A stretch of 64,000 nucleotides of DNA, from NCBI GenBank assembly GCA_900755035.1, contig CAAEEZ010000017.1:310001-374000 (forward strand), in the 5' to 3' direction. The stretch is from Clostridia bacterium (GTDB lineage Bacteria > Bacillota > Clostridia > Christensenellales > CAAEEZ01). The position numbers were made by a program, and so were the translations under genes. The notes under the pieces were generated by a model, which was not told the DNA's origin, did no database searches, and saw only the letters and a program-made list of their open reading frames with translations. Positions 27,006-36,486 of the stretch are shown here, piece after piece (the stretch's first letter is position 1; each line of letters begins with the position of its first letter).

Positions 27006-27120
27006 AGTCCAAATCCGTCCAGCTCCACACCACCGTCTGATTGTCTAAGTAATTTTTTTATTACGTTTATCTATCATATTTGCTACTAGTAGATACACCC
27101 CCTTTCTTTAATACTCTAAA
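27006..27120 (+). repeat. Degenerate tandem copy of the tRNA-Thr 3' end and its downstream sequence
   Basis: This stretch aligns with 26879-27000 at an offset of 118-128 bases. Shared blocks, in order, are CAAATCCG, CAGCTCCA (the tRNA acceptor 3' strand plus CCA), GTCTAAG, TATTTTTT-like run, ATTACG, CATATTTG-like, ACTAGTAGA, and a pyrimidine-rich end. The terminator stem is lost in the second copy. It could be a remnant attachment site of an integrative element or a decayed tandem tRNA gene. Confidence 0.6.
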
Positions 27121-27338
27121 TGGTGGAAAAACATATATATTGTTTGTATATTTTTACTTTACGCACTTTCTAATAGTAATTCACTTGTCTTGTCATAAAC
27201 ATAACTATCAAACTACATAAGCTATATATTTTCAAGTTAAGTCATAAACACAAAACATACACGGATCCTTTTTTGATAATCAAATAGTAAACAGAGCTAT
27301 ATTGCACCTCCATTTTTTATTTTTGTCTTTTAGAAAAT

Positions 27339-28490
27339 TTAAGGTATCATAAAAAAGTAGACTATAGCAAAATTAATTCCTGCAATAATAAATCCAAATA
27401 AAATGAATTTTATAGTTTTAAAAACTTTTTTATATATACCTGTGTTTCTGTCCATTCGGCGACCGCTCTGCTGTTTGATATGGTTATTAAACTCTTCTAC
27501 GCATGTTTCATTGGAAGCCTCAAAGAATGCACAAATTATTGAGCCAATTCCAAAGATCAAGTAGGCGACAAGTCCTAGTATAATTGCAACCCAAGTAAAA
27601 GCAATCGGTTCGTAATATTCGGCGTTATCTGGATTCAAAAAATACTTGAACAGTATTATATTGCTTATAACTATTTCAGCAATTTCTGCTAGTAAAGCTA
27701 CTATTACAAAAGGCATTAATGTAAATTTCGAAAGCTTGTCTTTCTTCTCACATTTGTTAAGCTCTTCCAAAAAATCTTCATTTTTTCTAAAATCCCAAAA
27801 TCCTAAAGGATTTCCAGTCATTCCACTAACATTATATTGATTGTTTTCAAAAGTAAAAATATAAACTGGAACATATATTATAGTTTTTATTAAATATTCA
27901 AGATTAAATCTCAAAGTTTTTGAATGGTAGTCTGTTCTTCTTTTCTCTAAATAACTTTTAATTTGTGATTCTGCAGCAGAGCTTATTTCTTTACGACATT
28001 GATCGGATAATATATCAATATCTGAATTATTGATTGAAACATTACTATTTACTTGGACTTCTTGTAAAAAATTATAACTATTTTTTCGAATTTTTTCATA
28101 CTCGCCTTGTAATAAATCTTGTTCAATGAATCTTGTAACAATATCATTTTTAAGTAAATACCCGCTTTCTTCAGCACTTTCGGTTGTATACCAATATTCT
28201 ATATCCTCAGTAAGATTAACATCACCGCTAGAAGAAATTGTTCCATGATAACCTTTGGAATTCGAATGAGTTTCTGTATAATCATACTTAAAATCTATTA
28301 TTTTGGCCTCAAGGCTAACTATTGGAAGATATTGTAACGTTAAGGCTTGAGCAACACATTGTTGATTAAAATTAATTTTAAAATCTTCTGAACAATAGTA
28401 TTCATTGTTAATCTTCTGTTTCATTATAGAAGAGGCTTGTTCAGAAGTAATTTGTGTAAGTAAAAATTTTTTTTCTAGCTTAATATCCAT
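27339..28490 (-). CDS. Membrane protein with a zinc-ribbon-protein-like core, function unknown
   Basis: A 383-residue protein. The N-terminal 265 residues are hydrophilic and charged. Three membrane segments fill the rest (about 268-295, 306-332 and 360-383). The stretch YVPVYIFTFENNQYNVSGMT resembles the PVW...NGQTGK segment of large clostridial zinc-ribbon membrane proteins, but no zinc ribbon is present here, so I think it is a divergent relative. AAGGAG lies 6 bases before the ATG and overlaps the stop region of the decayed PH-domain gene upstream, so the two once formed an operon. Codon use is T-ending like the AbiH-like gene. Confidence 0.65.
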   Translation of the reverse strand: MDIKLEKKFLLTQITSEQASSIMKQKINNEYYCSEDFKINFNQQCVAQALTLQYLPIVSLEAKIIDFKYDYTETHSNSKGYHGTISSSGDVNLTEDIEYWYTTESAEESGYLLKNDIVTRFIEQDLLQGEYEKIRKNSYNFLQEVQVNSNVSINNSDIDILSDQCRKEISSAAESQIKSYLEKRRTDYHSKTLRFNLEYLIKTIIYVPVYIFTFENNQYNVSGMTGNPLGFWDFRKNEDFLEELNKCEKKDKLSKFTLMPFVIVALLAEIAEIVISNIILFKYFLNPDNAEYYEPIAFTWVAIILGLVAYLIFGIGSIICAFFEASNETCVEEFNNHIKQQSGRRMDRNTGIYKKVFKTIKFILFGFIIAGINFAIVYFFMIP

Positions 28491-28502
28491 ATTATGCTCC
28501 TT

Positions 28503-28854
28503 TTAAAACTTATCAATTTGCACCATTATTGCATTTTTGAATTCAGCAAGACTGCTTATAGCTAGGAAATAAAACCTATCTGACGATGTTTAAATTAGTA
28601 GCGTGCCGTAGCCAAATAATTTTCCCAAAAAGCCTTGTTTTAAAGATACACTGTTGATTTTTCTTAGCGGTGCTTAAAGTACGTTTGGCCTTACAAGACC
28701 AGGCGTTTTACCTATAACTCTTTTGTTAGTGAATCCAAGTTGAGTAGTAAAATATCTTATAAAATGACAAGGTATAATACTCAAAGCGCTCAACTTAGCA
28801 ATACGAACAACCTGCTCGTTTTTACCAAGATTTTTGCTAAATATAATTTGCCAT
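28503..28854 (-). pseudogene. Decayed PH-domain (bPH2) protein gene
   Basis: On the minus strand one frame reads SKNLGKNEQVVRIAKLSA, then FTTQLGFTNKRVIGK, an in-frame TAA, APLRKINSVSLKQGFLGKLF, a second TAA, SSDRFYFLAISSLAEFKN and a final TAA at 28505-28503. The FTNKRVIGK, RKINSV, GKLFGYGTLLI and FYFLAI blocks are those of bacterial PH domains. The likely start (ATGGCAAATTATATT, 28854) is one base out of frame. The membrane segment that normally follows SALSIIPC is missing. So there are two stops, a frameshift and a deletion. Confidence 0.8.
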
Positions 28855-28979
28855 AAGTCTCATTTCTAGTAATATTTTAGTATATTTTGATTATAAATGT
28901 AAATTATTAGTATGTCAAGGTGTTTTAGAAAAAATTTGCTAAAATTTACTAGAATACTAATAGATTAGTAGGTGTGCTT

Positions 28980-29252
28980 ATGTTGAGACTAAAAGAATTA
29001 AGAGAAGACAGGGATTTAAGACAAATAGACGTAGCAAAGGCAACGGGAATAGATCAAAAAACAATTTCTAACTACGAAACGGGTAAAACAAAACCAGATA
29101 GTGACGCACTTATCCTTTTGGCAGATTTTTTTGACGTTACCATTGATTATTTGGTCGCAAGAAAGAATGTTAATAGCGTAAGTTCCAAAGCGATTAAACA
29201 CGAACTAACTCAATGTATAAAAATGCTAAACGACATTGAAAACGTATTGTAG
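28980..29252 (+). CDS. XRE-family helix-turn-helix regulator
   Basis: A 90-residue Cro/CI-type protein. The HTH occupies about residues 1-60 (RLKELREDRDLRQIDVAKAT, recognition helix DQKTISNYETGK, then DYLVARK). A short C-terminal helix follows. ATG 28980 with AGGTG 5 bases upstream is preferred to GTG 28974. It diverges from the membrane protein/PH-domain pair and may have regulated it, but no operator is obvious. Confidence 0.87.
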   Translation: MLRLKELREDRDLRQIDVAKATGIDQKTISNYETGKTKPDSDALILLADFFDVTIDYLVARKNVNSVSSKAIKHELTQCIKMLNDIENVL

Positions 29253-29289
29253 TATACGCTTATAATACATATAAAATAAACGGATTTCT

Positions 29290-29325
29290 AAAAAAAAAGA
29301 CCTCTTTTAAGAAGTCTTTTTTTGT
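29290..29325. terminator. Bidirectional terminator between XRE and NSS genes
   Basis: AAAGAC-C-TCTT pairs with AAGA-A-GTCTTT; A run to the left and T run to the right serve both convergent genes. Confidence 0.8.
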
Positions 29326-29350
29326 TTTGTATTTTTATTTGTCGACGTAT

Positions 29351-30919
29351 TTATTTGTCGGCGCTTTTTGTATCTACGTGGTTTTCGTCCTCTATAAATT
29401 TAGGGCTATCCTCCTCGTTTTGCGTGCTACTAGTATTGTCATAAGTTACGTCGGTAGGTAATTGATTGCCACTTGCTAAAAGCGTTTTATTTCGCTTTTT
29501 CTTGTACTGCAAGGCTATTAAATTAGTAAGCGCAAGTATTAGCGTAACCATAACTGCCGTAAGTATCATACGCCAATCGTTTGCAAAATGGAAACCGCCG
29601 TCAAACGAGAATATGCCGAAAAACAGAATTAGCGCTACTAGTATCGGCGTAACAAACTTGGCAAAGAACAGCCAAACGCCCTTTAACTTGAAGTCCAAAA
29701 AGTCTTCGTCAATTTCCCTTTTACTAATAAACCAACCTACTGCAACACACGCAATAATCGTGCCAAGTGGCATAATATATTGCGAAATAATCGTATCGAA
29801 GAAAGTAAGTAATTCTATGCCGTTTACTTGCAAGCCTTTTACAGCCCCTCGCGAAAGGGATACTAGCGTACCTATTAAAAATATAACCACCGTGAAAATA
29901 GCCACGGCAACGGGTCTTTTTATCTTCGTCTTTTCAATAGTCGTCTGCAAGGCAACTTCTACCATAGATATAATGGAGGTAATTGCTGCAATAAACACCA
30001 AGAAAAAGAAAGTAAAGCCGAAAAATCTACCTGCCGGCATTGCGTCGAATATCTCAGGTAATACTATAAAGAATAGTCCAGGGCCACCAGCAGGCTCTTT
30101 GCCAAACGCAAATACTGCGGGGAATATGATAAAACCTGCAATTAACGCAACGCACGTATCTAGTAATATGACCATTGCTGCGCTTTTTGCTAGTCCCTTG
30201 TGATTTTTTGCATAACTGCCGTATACGCACATAGTGCCACAGCCAAGCGACAAACTGAAAAACGCTTGCCCCATAGCAGCCAAAATAGACTCGGGTTTCA
30301 TATTTGCAAAATCGGGTTTTAAGTAAAATTCTATTCCGTTTACAACACCTTCGCCAAGCGTAAGCGACCTTATCATAAGCACTATCATAAGTATTAGAAG
30401 TATAGGCATTAGCACCTTGCTAATACGTTCTATGCCCTTTTGCACGCCAAAAACAAGTATCAGCATAGCAATTATGAAGAATATTGCCATAAACAAAATA
30501 GGGTCGCCACCACCTTGGGAAAATTGATTAAAATAGCCTGAGTAATCGCCGTTAATAGATAGATTTGCACCGATTAGATAGCTGTACGCATACTTCAATA
30601 CCCAACCACCAAGCACGATATAGTAGCTTGCAATTATGGTAGTAGAAAGTACGCCAAGCACACCCACCCAAGTTAAACCTTTTTTTACGCCAGCGTAAGA
30701 ATCTATAATATTTTTACCGGTTCTTTTGCCGATGTACATCTCGGCAACCATACCTACGAAGCCTATTATAACAGCCATTAAAATATAAATCAGTACGAAA
30801 GTTGCGCCACCGTTCATACCTGCCTTGTACGGAAAAGCCCACAAGTTGCCCAGCCCTACTGCGCTTCCTGCTGCCGCCATAATAAAGCCTATCCTACTTT
30901 TGAATCCTTTGTCTTCCAT
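29351..30919 (-). CDS. Neurotransmitter:sodium symporter (NSS) family transporter
   Basis: A 522-residue membrane protein of the LeuT/MhsT type. The first helix carries the sodium/substrate motif GSAVGLGNLWAFPYKAG; helix 6 shows FSLSLGCGTM. Eleven to twelve helices are followed by about 45 residues of Asn/Asp/Glu-rich tail. These carriers take up amino acids (often tryptophan, tyrosine or branched-chain ones) with sodium. AAAGGG lies 8 bases before the ATG. Single-gene unit; substrate not assignable. Confidence 0.93.
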   Translation of the reverse strand: MEDKGFKSRIGFIMAAAGSAVGLGNLWAFPYKAGMNGGATFVLIYILMAVIIGFVGMVAEMYIGKRTGKNIIDSYAGVKKGLTWVGVLGVLSTTIIASYYIVLGGWVLKYAYSYLIGANLSINGDYSGYFNQFSQGGGDPILFMAIFFIIAMLILVFGVQKGIERISKVLMPILLILMIVLMIRSLTLGEGVVNGIEFYLKPDFANMKPESILAAMGQAFFSLSLGCGTMCVYGSYAKNHKGLAKSAAMVILLDTCVALIAGFIIFPAVFAFGKEPAGGPGLFFIVLPEIFDAMPAGRFFGFTFFFLVFIAAITSIISMVEVALQTTIEKTKIKRPVAVAIFTVVIFLIGTLVSLSRGAVKGLQVNGIELLTFFDTIISQYIMPLGTIIACVAVGWFISKREIDEDFLDFKLKGVWLFFAKFVTPILVALILFFGIFSFDGGFHFANDWRMILTAVMVTLILALTNLIALQYKKKRNKTLLASGNQLPTDVTYDNTSSTQNEEDSPKFIEDENHVDTKSADK

Positions 30920-31038
30920 CTTAAAACCCTTTTATAAATATCTAAAATAGTTTAGCATGTATAATACTTTTTATGCAACTAATCTACCCACCATATTAAA
31001 TTTTTATTTTGCCGTTAACGCTCAACCAATTTTTTTCA

Positions 31039-31068
31039 AATAAAAAAGTAAGGACGACTCCTTACTCT
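31039..31068 (-). terminator. Terminator of the TIM-barrel epimerase gene
   Basis: AGTAAGGA (31047-31054) pairs with TCCTTACT (31059-31066); the A run to the left is a six-T tract on the minus strand. The stem overlaps the stop codon. Confidence 0.8.
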
Positions 31069-31934
31069 TTTTCGTACTTATTTGCAAATTCCACAAGATA
31101 CTCGTATACTCTTGCAAGTTTTCGCTTTTTGATTAAGCCCCTAAGTTCGTTAGGTGATATTTCAAAATTATACACCCCGTTAAATCCTGCGTTTTTTAGC
31201 GACAAAAACGTATCGTCCCAATTTATAGTTCCTTTATTATGTGGCAACTTATGGAAGTCAATTTTGCCGTTATTATCGTGTAAATGCACCGTTTTTATAT
31301 TTTCACCAAGGGCGTTTATCATATCCGTTTGCTTATCCTTGTACAGCATATTTGCGTGTCCACTATCGTAGCAAAAAGCAAACCACTTTTTATTTTTTAT
31401 GCCGTTATAAATATCTAGCATTTCCTCGTATCTAGAACATGCCGTTTCGTTATAGCCCGACTTATTAGGAAAACCAAACATATTTTCTATGCAAATCGTT
31501 ACGTCGTACCTTTCAGCAAGAGTGGTTAGAGAGTTGTAAAACTTGATATTTTTGCTTACACGCAATTCTCTATTTTGCTCACCCTCCCACTTTTTAGGCA
31601 TAAACGGATGCACTACCATATATTTACTGCCTAGTATGTTTGATGCAATAAAACATTTTTCTATTCTTCTAAGTACGTCCTCTTGATTTTTCTCGCTATA
31701 AGTTGGATAAATTGCGTGGCTCATACATACAGTTAACCCGTTAGTATCGCAAATATTTCGCAGATTTTTGTAATATTTCACGGTTTCTTCATCGCTTTCT
31801 TTACCCTGTTTGCTACTACCCTTAAACCTTGCCAAGTCCCAATCTACGTACTTAAACCCAGCCGTAGCAATCAACTTTACTTGCTCCTTTTCGCTTTTAG
31901 AACATACTATCCAATTTTGAATTGATATTTTCAT
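31062..31934 (-). CDS. Sugar phosphate isomerase/epimerase family TIM-barrel protein
   Basis: A 290-residue soluble protein of the xylose-isomerase-like/AP endonuclease 2 fold. The metal ligands expected for the family are visible: Glu in TICIENMFGFP, Asp/His in CYDSGHANML, His in TVHLHDNNG, and Glu near the end in YNFEISPNE. Such enzymes isomerise or epimerise sugars or inositol derivatives. It is alone between terminators, so neither substrate nor pathway can be given. Confidence 0.82.
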   Translation of the reverse strand: MKISIQNWIVCSKSEKEQVKLIATAGFKYVDWDLARFKGSSKQGKESDEETVKYYKNLRNICDTNGLTVCMSHAIYPTYSEKNQEDVLRRIEKCFIASNILGSKYMVVHPFMPKKWEGEQNRELRVSKNIKFYNSLTTLAERYDVTICIENMFGFPNKSGYNETACSRYEEMLDIYNGIKNKKWFAFCYDSGHANMLYKDKQTDMINALGENIKTVHLHDNNGKIDFHKLPHNKGTINWDDTFLSLKNAGFNGVYNFEISPNELRGLIKKRKLARVYEYLVEFANKYEKE

Positions 31935-32099
31935 AATTACCTTCGTTTAGCTTGCATATCTTAGTTGGCATTTATTTTACTCTATATGCAATTATACCAC
32001 TAAATACGCCTTTTCACTATTTGCACGCTAAAATACTTATAAATAAAATACGCTTTGCGTATATGCAAAGCGTACAATATTTTCATTATTTTTATATTA

Positions 32100-32441
32100 T
32101 TATTTGCTAAGTACAGGTATTTCTAGCGTTACTCCTGCATTTATAAAGTGTAATACTCCACCTTTGCATTGGTTAAAACCTGTTACACTACTTCCAGAAC
32201 CTATGCTATCAGCAAGCTTACACCCTTGTACAGGCTCTCCTTCGATACCAAAATGAATATTGTAATCCTTATATTGTACTAAATCTACTTTTACGGTGAT
32301 TTTGCCGTTTTCGTCAGCAGTTAGTCCCGTTAATTCGATATCGTCATCGCTAGACAATGTGTCACGGTCTAATAATACTTTATAGGTATTACCTTCCTTG
32401 TGTACGTCGCTTACGTCAAAACTAGCGTTTGTTGCCAGGTT
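32100..32441 (-). pseudogene. Out-of-frame 3' part of the lipoprotein gene
   Basis: This frame is open from the lesion to the stop at 32100 and reads NLATNASFDVSDVHKEGNTY, later LTGLTADENGKITVKVDL. It fits as a beta-rich continuation of the lipoprotein at 32411-33148. Adding one A to the AAA run at 32440-32442 (minus strand GAAACC to GAAAACC) joins the frames seamlessly (VVLE-NLATNASF) and gives a product of about 349 residues. Confidence 0.7.
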
Positions 32442-33148
32442 TCTAATACTACATCTTCTGCAACGGTGATTTTTACTACCAACTCTCCACTATCACTTGT
32501 ACCAGACACGTTTCCATTTTTGAATTTCATAGTTAGCCAAGTAGTACCATTGCTAATCTTAGAGGTATCTATTTGTACGTATCCACCTATAATAATATTA
32601 CTTTGCGATTGATATCTAGCTCTAAACGAAATAGCATTATCTGGTATAACTTTTTGGCTAGAAGAAGTAAATTCCGTTATGCAATTAGTCATATAACTAG
32701 TATTTAAGCCAACTTCTAGTTCGGCAAAATCTTCGTATTCAGTTTTCTTTAACGAAGTAATATTTCCTAAATCAAACGATGCAATGCCGTCCTTTAATAT
32801 TTCGGTATAAGTTGCTAACTCAGCAGTAATAGTTACGTCCTCGCTTGGCATATCAAACGAATATTTGCCATTACTAGAATAGCAATTTTTGCCATTATAA
32901 AGTACTTTGGTTAGGTATTTATCAGAGTTTAATACACTAACGGTAAAGTCAATCGTATCCCCAGCCTTTGCAGACGTAGCACTAGCAGTAATTTCATAAT
33001 CTGACGTACTAGTTGCAGTTATTTTGTAGGTTGGGTCCTTCGGTGGTTCGTTAGTTTCGCCACAGCTAGCAAAAACTGGTAGCAATAACGCTATTAACAA
33101 AGTAACTGACATAATTAAAATTAAAGATTTCTTTTTTATATAATTCAA
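32411..33148 (-). CDS. Surface lipoprotein, truncated by a frameshift
   Basis: A 245-residue product. The N-terminus is a lipoprotein signal (KKK, hydrophobic core, lipobox VFASC with the lipidated Cys near residue 29). A beta-sandwich-like domain follows, with the recurrent surface-protein phrase NGKYSFDMPSEDVTITAE. The end, ETWQQTLVLT, is out of frame; see the downstream part. The only in-frame start is TTG 33148, with AAGGGA unusually close to it. Function unknown: probably cell-surface binding. It has no neighbours in an operon. Confidence 0.72.
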   Translation of the reverse strand: MNYIKKKSLILIMSVTLLIALLLPVFASCGETNEPPKDPTYKITATSTSDYEITASATSAKAGDTIDFTVSVLNSDKYLTKVLYNGKNCYSSNGKYSFDMPSEDVTITAELATYTEILKDGIASFDLGNITSLKKTEYEDFAELEVGLNTSYMTNCITEFTSSSQKVIPDNAISFRARYQSQSNIIIGGYVQIDTSKISNGTTWLTMKFKNGNVSGTSDSGELVVKITVAEDVVLETWQQTLVLT

Positions 33149-33314
33149 TCCCTTTCTTGGCTATTACGTCTAATTTCATAGTTTAATATTACTATAATTA
33201 GTAAATCATTGTCAATAACTATACTAAAATATTTCAATCAATAGGCTATCATTCCAAACTTTTACGTTTAATTTACGTAAAGCAAACTTATTTTATAATC
33301 AATTATATTATCGC

Positions 33315-33635
33315 CTATTTCTTCGATAAGTCTATCTTCTTCCCGTTTGGATATTTTTTTAGATTTTTTTTTAGTTTCTCGTTGATTATTTCGTCTAGGT
33401 CTAAGCCGTAATAGTCGGCTAGCATAATAGAATAAATAATAACGTCGGCAAGTTCTTCCTTAATACCGTCTATCTTATTTATCCTATCCACGTCGCCTGC
33501 GCTCCACTGATAATTTTCAAGTAGTTCGTTTGCTTCAAGTGAAATAGATATTGCTAGGTCTTTGCCGTTATGATATTTTAGCCAATCCCTATCGTCCCTA
33601 AACTTTAACACTTTGCTAATCGTTGATTGTTCCAT
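33315..33635 (-). CDS. Small MazG-like nucleotide pyrophosphohydrolase
   Basis: A 106-residue all-alpha protein of the MazG/dUTPase-like family. The metal-binding pattern is complete: SLEANELLE followed by EELADVIIYS (ExxE...ExxD). The FRDDRDWLKYHNGKDLAISI opening is typical of the short house-cleaning type that hydrolyses non-canonical dNTPs such as 5-substituted dCTP. GAGG lies 5 bases before the ATG. Single-gene unit. Confidence 0.9.
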   Translation of the reverse strand: MEQSTISKVLKFRDDRDWLKYHNGKDLAISISLEANELLENYQWSAGDVDRINKIDGIKEELADVIIYSIMLADYYGLDLDEIINEKLKKNLKKYPNGKKIDLSKK

Positions 33636-33710
33636 TTTTACCTCTACTAAACTTATTTACCACATGTATATCACTAATTAAAAATAAAGTATACCTTACT
33701 TATAAATAAT

Positions 33711-33737
33711 GAAAGCCCCTACGTTAAGGGGCTTTTC
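33711..33737. terminator. Terminator of the P-type ATPase gene
   Basis: GAAAGCCCC (33711-33719) pairs with GGGGCTTTTC (33728-33737) around a short loop. T tracts are short on both strands. Confidence 0.7.
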
Positions 33738-33747
33738 TGGCTTTATA

Positions 33748-36357
33748 TTATTCTTTTATCAGTTTAAGCGCTTTGAATATCTCTACTATTACTAACGGAG
33801 TAATTGCAAACGCTAAACCGATTAAGTAAGCATAGTACGGCATATAGGTCATACCAAACGCAGTTACCACACCAGGCGTAAACATAACGAACGCTATTAA
33901 AACCAACGAGATAAGCGTAACAATGTTTAGTTTAGAGTTAGAGAAAGGTCCTATCTTGAACAACGAATGATGCGACCTCATATTATATGCGTGGAAGGTT
34001 TGCGACAATGCAAGCACCATAAACGCAAGCGTACTACCACCCTCTGGCGTACCCGTAATACGAGCGCCAGTAAAGTATGCGCCAAGTGCAAGCGCCGAGA
34101 ACATACAACCTTGCAACACTATTCTTACGCCGTAGCCGTTTGCAAACAAGCCTTCGTTTTTTGGCTTTGGCTTATTCAGCATTATGTCGTCCTCTACCTT
34201 TTCCATGCCTAGTGCAATAGCAGGCAACGAATCTGTAATTAGGTTAATCCATAGTAGTTGGATAGATATAAACGGAGATACTTGCCAAATAACCATGGCT
34301 AGAAATACCGTTATAATTTCGCTTATATTAGTTCCAAGCAAGAAACCTACGACCTTTTTAATGTTTGCGTATATGCCCCTTCCTTCTTTTACTGCGTCTA
34401 CTATCGTAGCAAAGTTATCGTCGGTTAAAGTCATATCGCTTGCGCCTTTTGCTACGTCCGTACCCGTGATACCCATAGCGCAACCAATATCGGCTGCCTT
34501 TAATGCAGGAGCGTCGTTTACGCCGTCACCCGTCATAGATACCACTTGACCTTTACGTTGCCATGCCTTTACAATTCTAATCTTATTTTCCGGTGAAACC
34601 CTAGCGTATACGGATATCTTTTCGATATTGTTATTTAGGTCTTCTTCGCTCATAGCGTCTAGTTCTGCGCCCGTAATTGCCATATCTCCGTCGTTAAATA
34701 TGCCAAGTTGTTTTGCAATAGCAGTAGCGGTAACTACGTGGTCGCCCGTAATCATAACAGGGCGAATACCTGCCTTTTTACATACGGCAACAGCGTCTTT
34801 CGCCTCTTCCCTTGGCGGATCTATCATACCTACTAAGCCCATAAACGTTAGGCCGTTTTCCACTTCTTCGCTAGTTGGATTTTCAGGAATTTTATCAAGA
34901 TATTTGTAACCGATTGCAATAACTCTAAGCGCCTCTTTACTCATATCTTCGTTCACGATTTTTGCATTTTTAAGGTCACCACTAACGCATCTTTGACTCA
35001 TCATATCAAATGCACCTTTTACTATTGCAACTAGTTTTCCGTCTATTTCGTGGATAGTAGTCATCAGTTTTCTGTCCGAATCAAACGGCAAACCAGATAG
35101 CCTTGGATACTTTTCGTTTAGGTCGCTTTTTTCTATGCCGTTACGATGACAAGCGTACACGATAGAAGTTTCGGTAGGATCGCCTATATGTGTTTCCTTG
35201 CCGTCTTCAAAAGTTACCGTGCCGTCGCTACAAAGCGTACCGTAAGTAAGCAATTTCCTTATTTCTTCGCCGTTATTTTCGCTAATATCTTCCATTACCC
35301 CGTTATCAAGGTAGGCTTTCATTAACGTCATACGGTTTTGCGTAAGCGTACCCGTTTTATCCGAGCATATTACAGATGCGCTACCAAGCGTTTCTACGGC
35401 AGGTAATCTACGAATAATGGCGTTTTTCTTTACCATACGAGTTACGCCGATTGATAGAACGATAGTAACTATTGCAGGTAGTCCTTCTGGAATTGCCGAT
35501 ACAGCTAGGGATACTGCCGTCATAAACATATCCATTACGTCCTGTTTTGCAACAAGCCCTACTATAAATACTATTGCACAAGCAAGCAACGCTACTATTC
35601 CAAGGTATTTACCAAGTTTGGATAGTTTTTGTTGTAGTGGCGTTTTCGTTTCCTTTTCGCCTGCAAGTAGCCCTGCAATTTTACCCATTTCGGTATTATT
35701 ACCCGTTGCAGTAACCACGGCAGTTGCCGTTCCGTAAGTAATTGAACAGCCGGAAAATACCATATTTTTTCTATCGCCAACCGACGCTTTTTCGTCTACC
35801 TTAGCATCGCTACTCTTTTCGGTTGGTAACGACTCGCCCGTTAGTGCAGATTCTTCGGCTTTTAGGTTGGTACTGCTTAGTAGCCTAGCATCAGCAGGCA
35901 CGAAATCACCAGCCTCTAAGTGAATAATATCGCCAACGACAAGTTCGCTTGATTGGATAATTTTCTCTTGCCCGTCACGTAGTACTCTTGCGTGTGGAGC
36001 AGACATATTCTTTAATGCGTCTAACGCCTTTTCCGCTTTACTTTCTTGCAGTACGCCGATTACAGCGTTAAGTAGTACAATAAACACAATCAAAGCAGGC
36101 TCGATAAATTCCATAGGGTCGTCGCCAAGGCAAGCAACCACGAAGGAAATGATTGCGGCAATAATAAGGATAATAATCATAACGTCCTTAAATTGCTCCA
36201 AAAAACGAACGAACGTGCTTTTTTTCTTTTTAGTACTTAGTTTGTTTTCACCGTACTTTTCACGTTTTGCCACCACTTCGCTATCGGTAAGTCCAACGTT
36301 TTTGTCGGTTTCAAGTTCTTTTAACAACTCGTCCAAGTTTTTACTATGAGCGTCCAA
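33748..36357 (-). CDS. P-type cation ATPase, calcium-transporting type (P2)
   Basis: An 869-residue P2-type ATPase. In order: cation-ATPase N domain, two helices, actuator loop with TGES, phosphorylation site DKTGTLTQ, nucleotide domain (KGAFDMM), hinge TGDGVNDAPALK, and a C-terminal helix bundle with NLITDSLPAIALG. Helix 4 PEGLPAIV matches the Ca/Mn pumps of the PMCA/SERCA-like group, so calcium export is the best guess. The frame opens at 36393, but GAGAGGAG lies 7 bases before TTG 36357, which is taken as the start. It diverges from the TetR regulator across an 11-bp inverted repeat. Confidence 0.9.
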   Translation of the reverse strand: MDAHSKNLDELLKELETDKNVGLTDSEVVAKREKYGENKLSTKKKKSTFVRFLEQFKDVMIIILIIAAIISFVVACLGDDPMEFIEPALIVFIVLLNAVIGVLQESKAEKALDALKNMSAPHARVLRDGQEKIIQSSELVVGDIIHLEAGDFVPADARLLSSTNLKAEESALTGESLPTEKSSDAKVDEKASVGDRKNMVFSGCSITYGTATAVVTATGNNTEMGKIAGLLAGEKETKTPLQQKLSKLGKYLGIVALLACAIVFIVGLVAKQDVMDMFMTAVSLAVSAIPEGLPAIVTIVLSIGVTRMVKKNAIIRRLPAVETLGSASVICSDKTGTLTQNRMTLMKAYLDNGVMEDISENNGEEIRKLLTYGTLCSDGTVTFEDGKETHIGDPTETSIVYACHRNGIEKSDLNEKYPRLSGLPFDSDRKLMTTIHEIDGKLVAIVKGAFDMMSQRCVSGDLKNAKIVNEDMSKEALRVIAIGYKYLDKIPENPTSEEVENGLTFMGLVGMIDPPREEAKDAVAVCKKAGIRPVMITGDHVVTATAIAKQLGIFNDGDMAITGAELDAMSEEDLNNNIEKISVYARVSPENKIRIVKAWQRKGQVVSMTGDGVNDAPALKAADIGCAMGITGTDVAKGASDMTLTDDNFATIVDAVKEGRGIYANIKKVVGFLLGTNISEIITVFLAMVIWQVSPFISIQLLWINLITDSLPAIALGMEKVEDDIMLNKPKPKNEGLFANGYGVRIVLQGCMFSALALGAYFTGARITGTPEGGSTLAFMVLALSQTFHAYNMRSHHSLFKIGPFSNSKLNIVTLISLVLIAFVMFTPGVVTAFGMTYMPYYAYLIGLAFAITPLVIVEIFKALKLIKE

Positions 36358-36486
36358 ATTTTTTCTCCTCTCTTTATTTTTTCGTATACTCAAATTTATA
36401 TAACAATTATAGCAAAAAATAAACGGTTTTTACTATCCATTTTAATACTCGTGTCAAATTTTTGCTCATTATCCACTTGATATTAC

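Noticed and set aside
29466..30203. 245-codon plus-strand frame opposite the NSS transporter
   Set aside because: Antisense shadow of a clear transporter gene; no ribosome site and no protein-like motifs.
33315..33635. Idea that the small MazG-like gene is an antitoxin (MazE/MazG) partner
   Set aside because: No toxin gene is adjacent; the EANELLE/EELADV pattern is that of a house-cleaning pyrophosphohydrolase.
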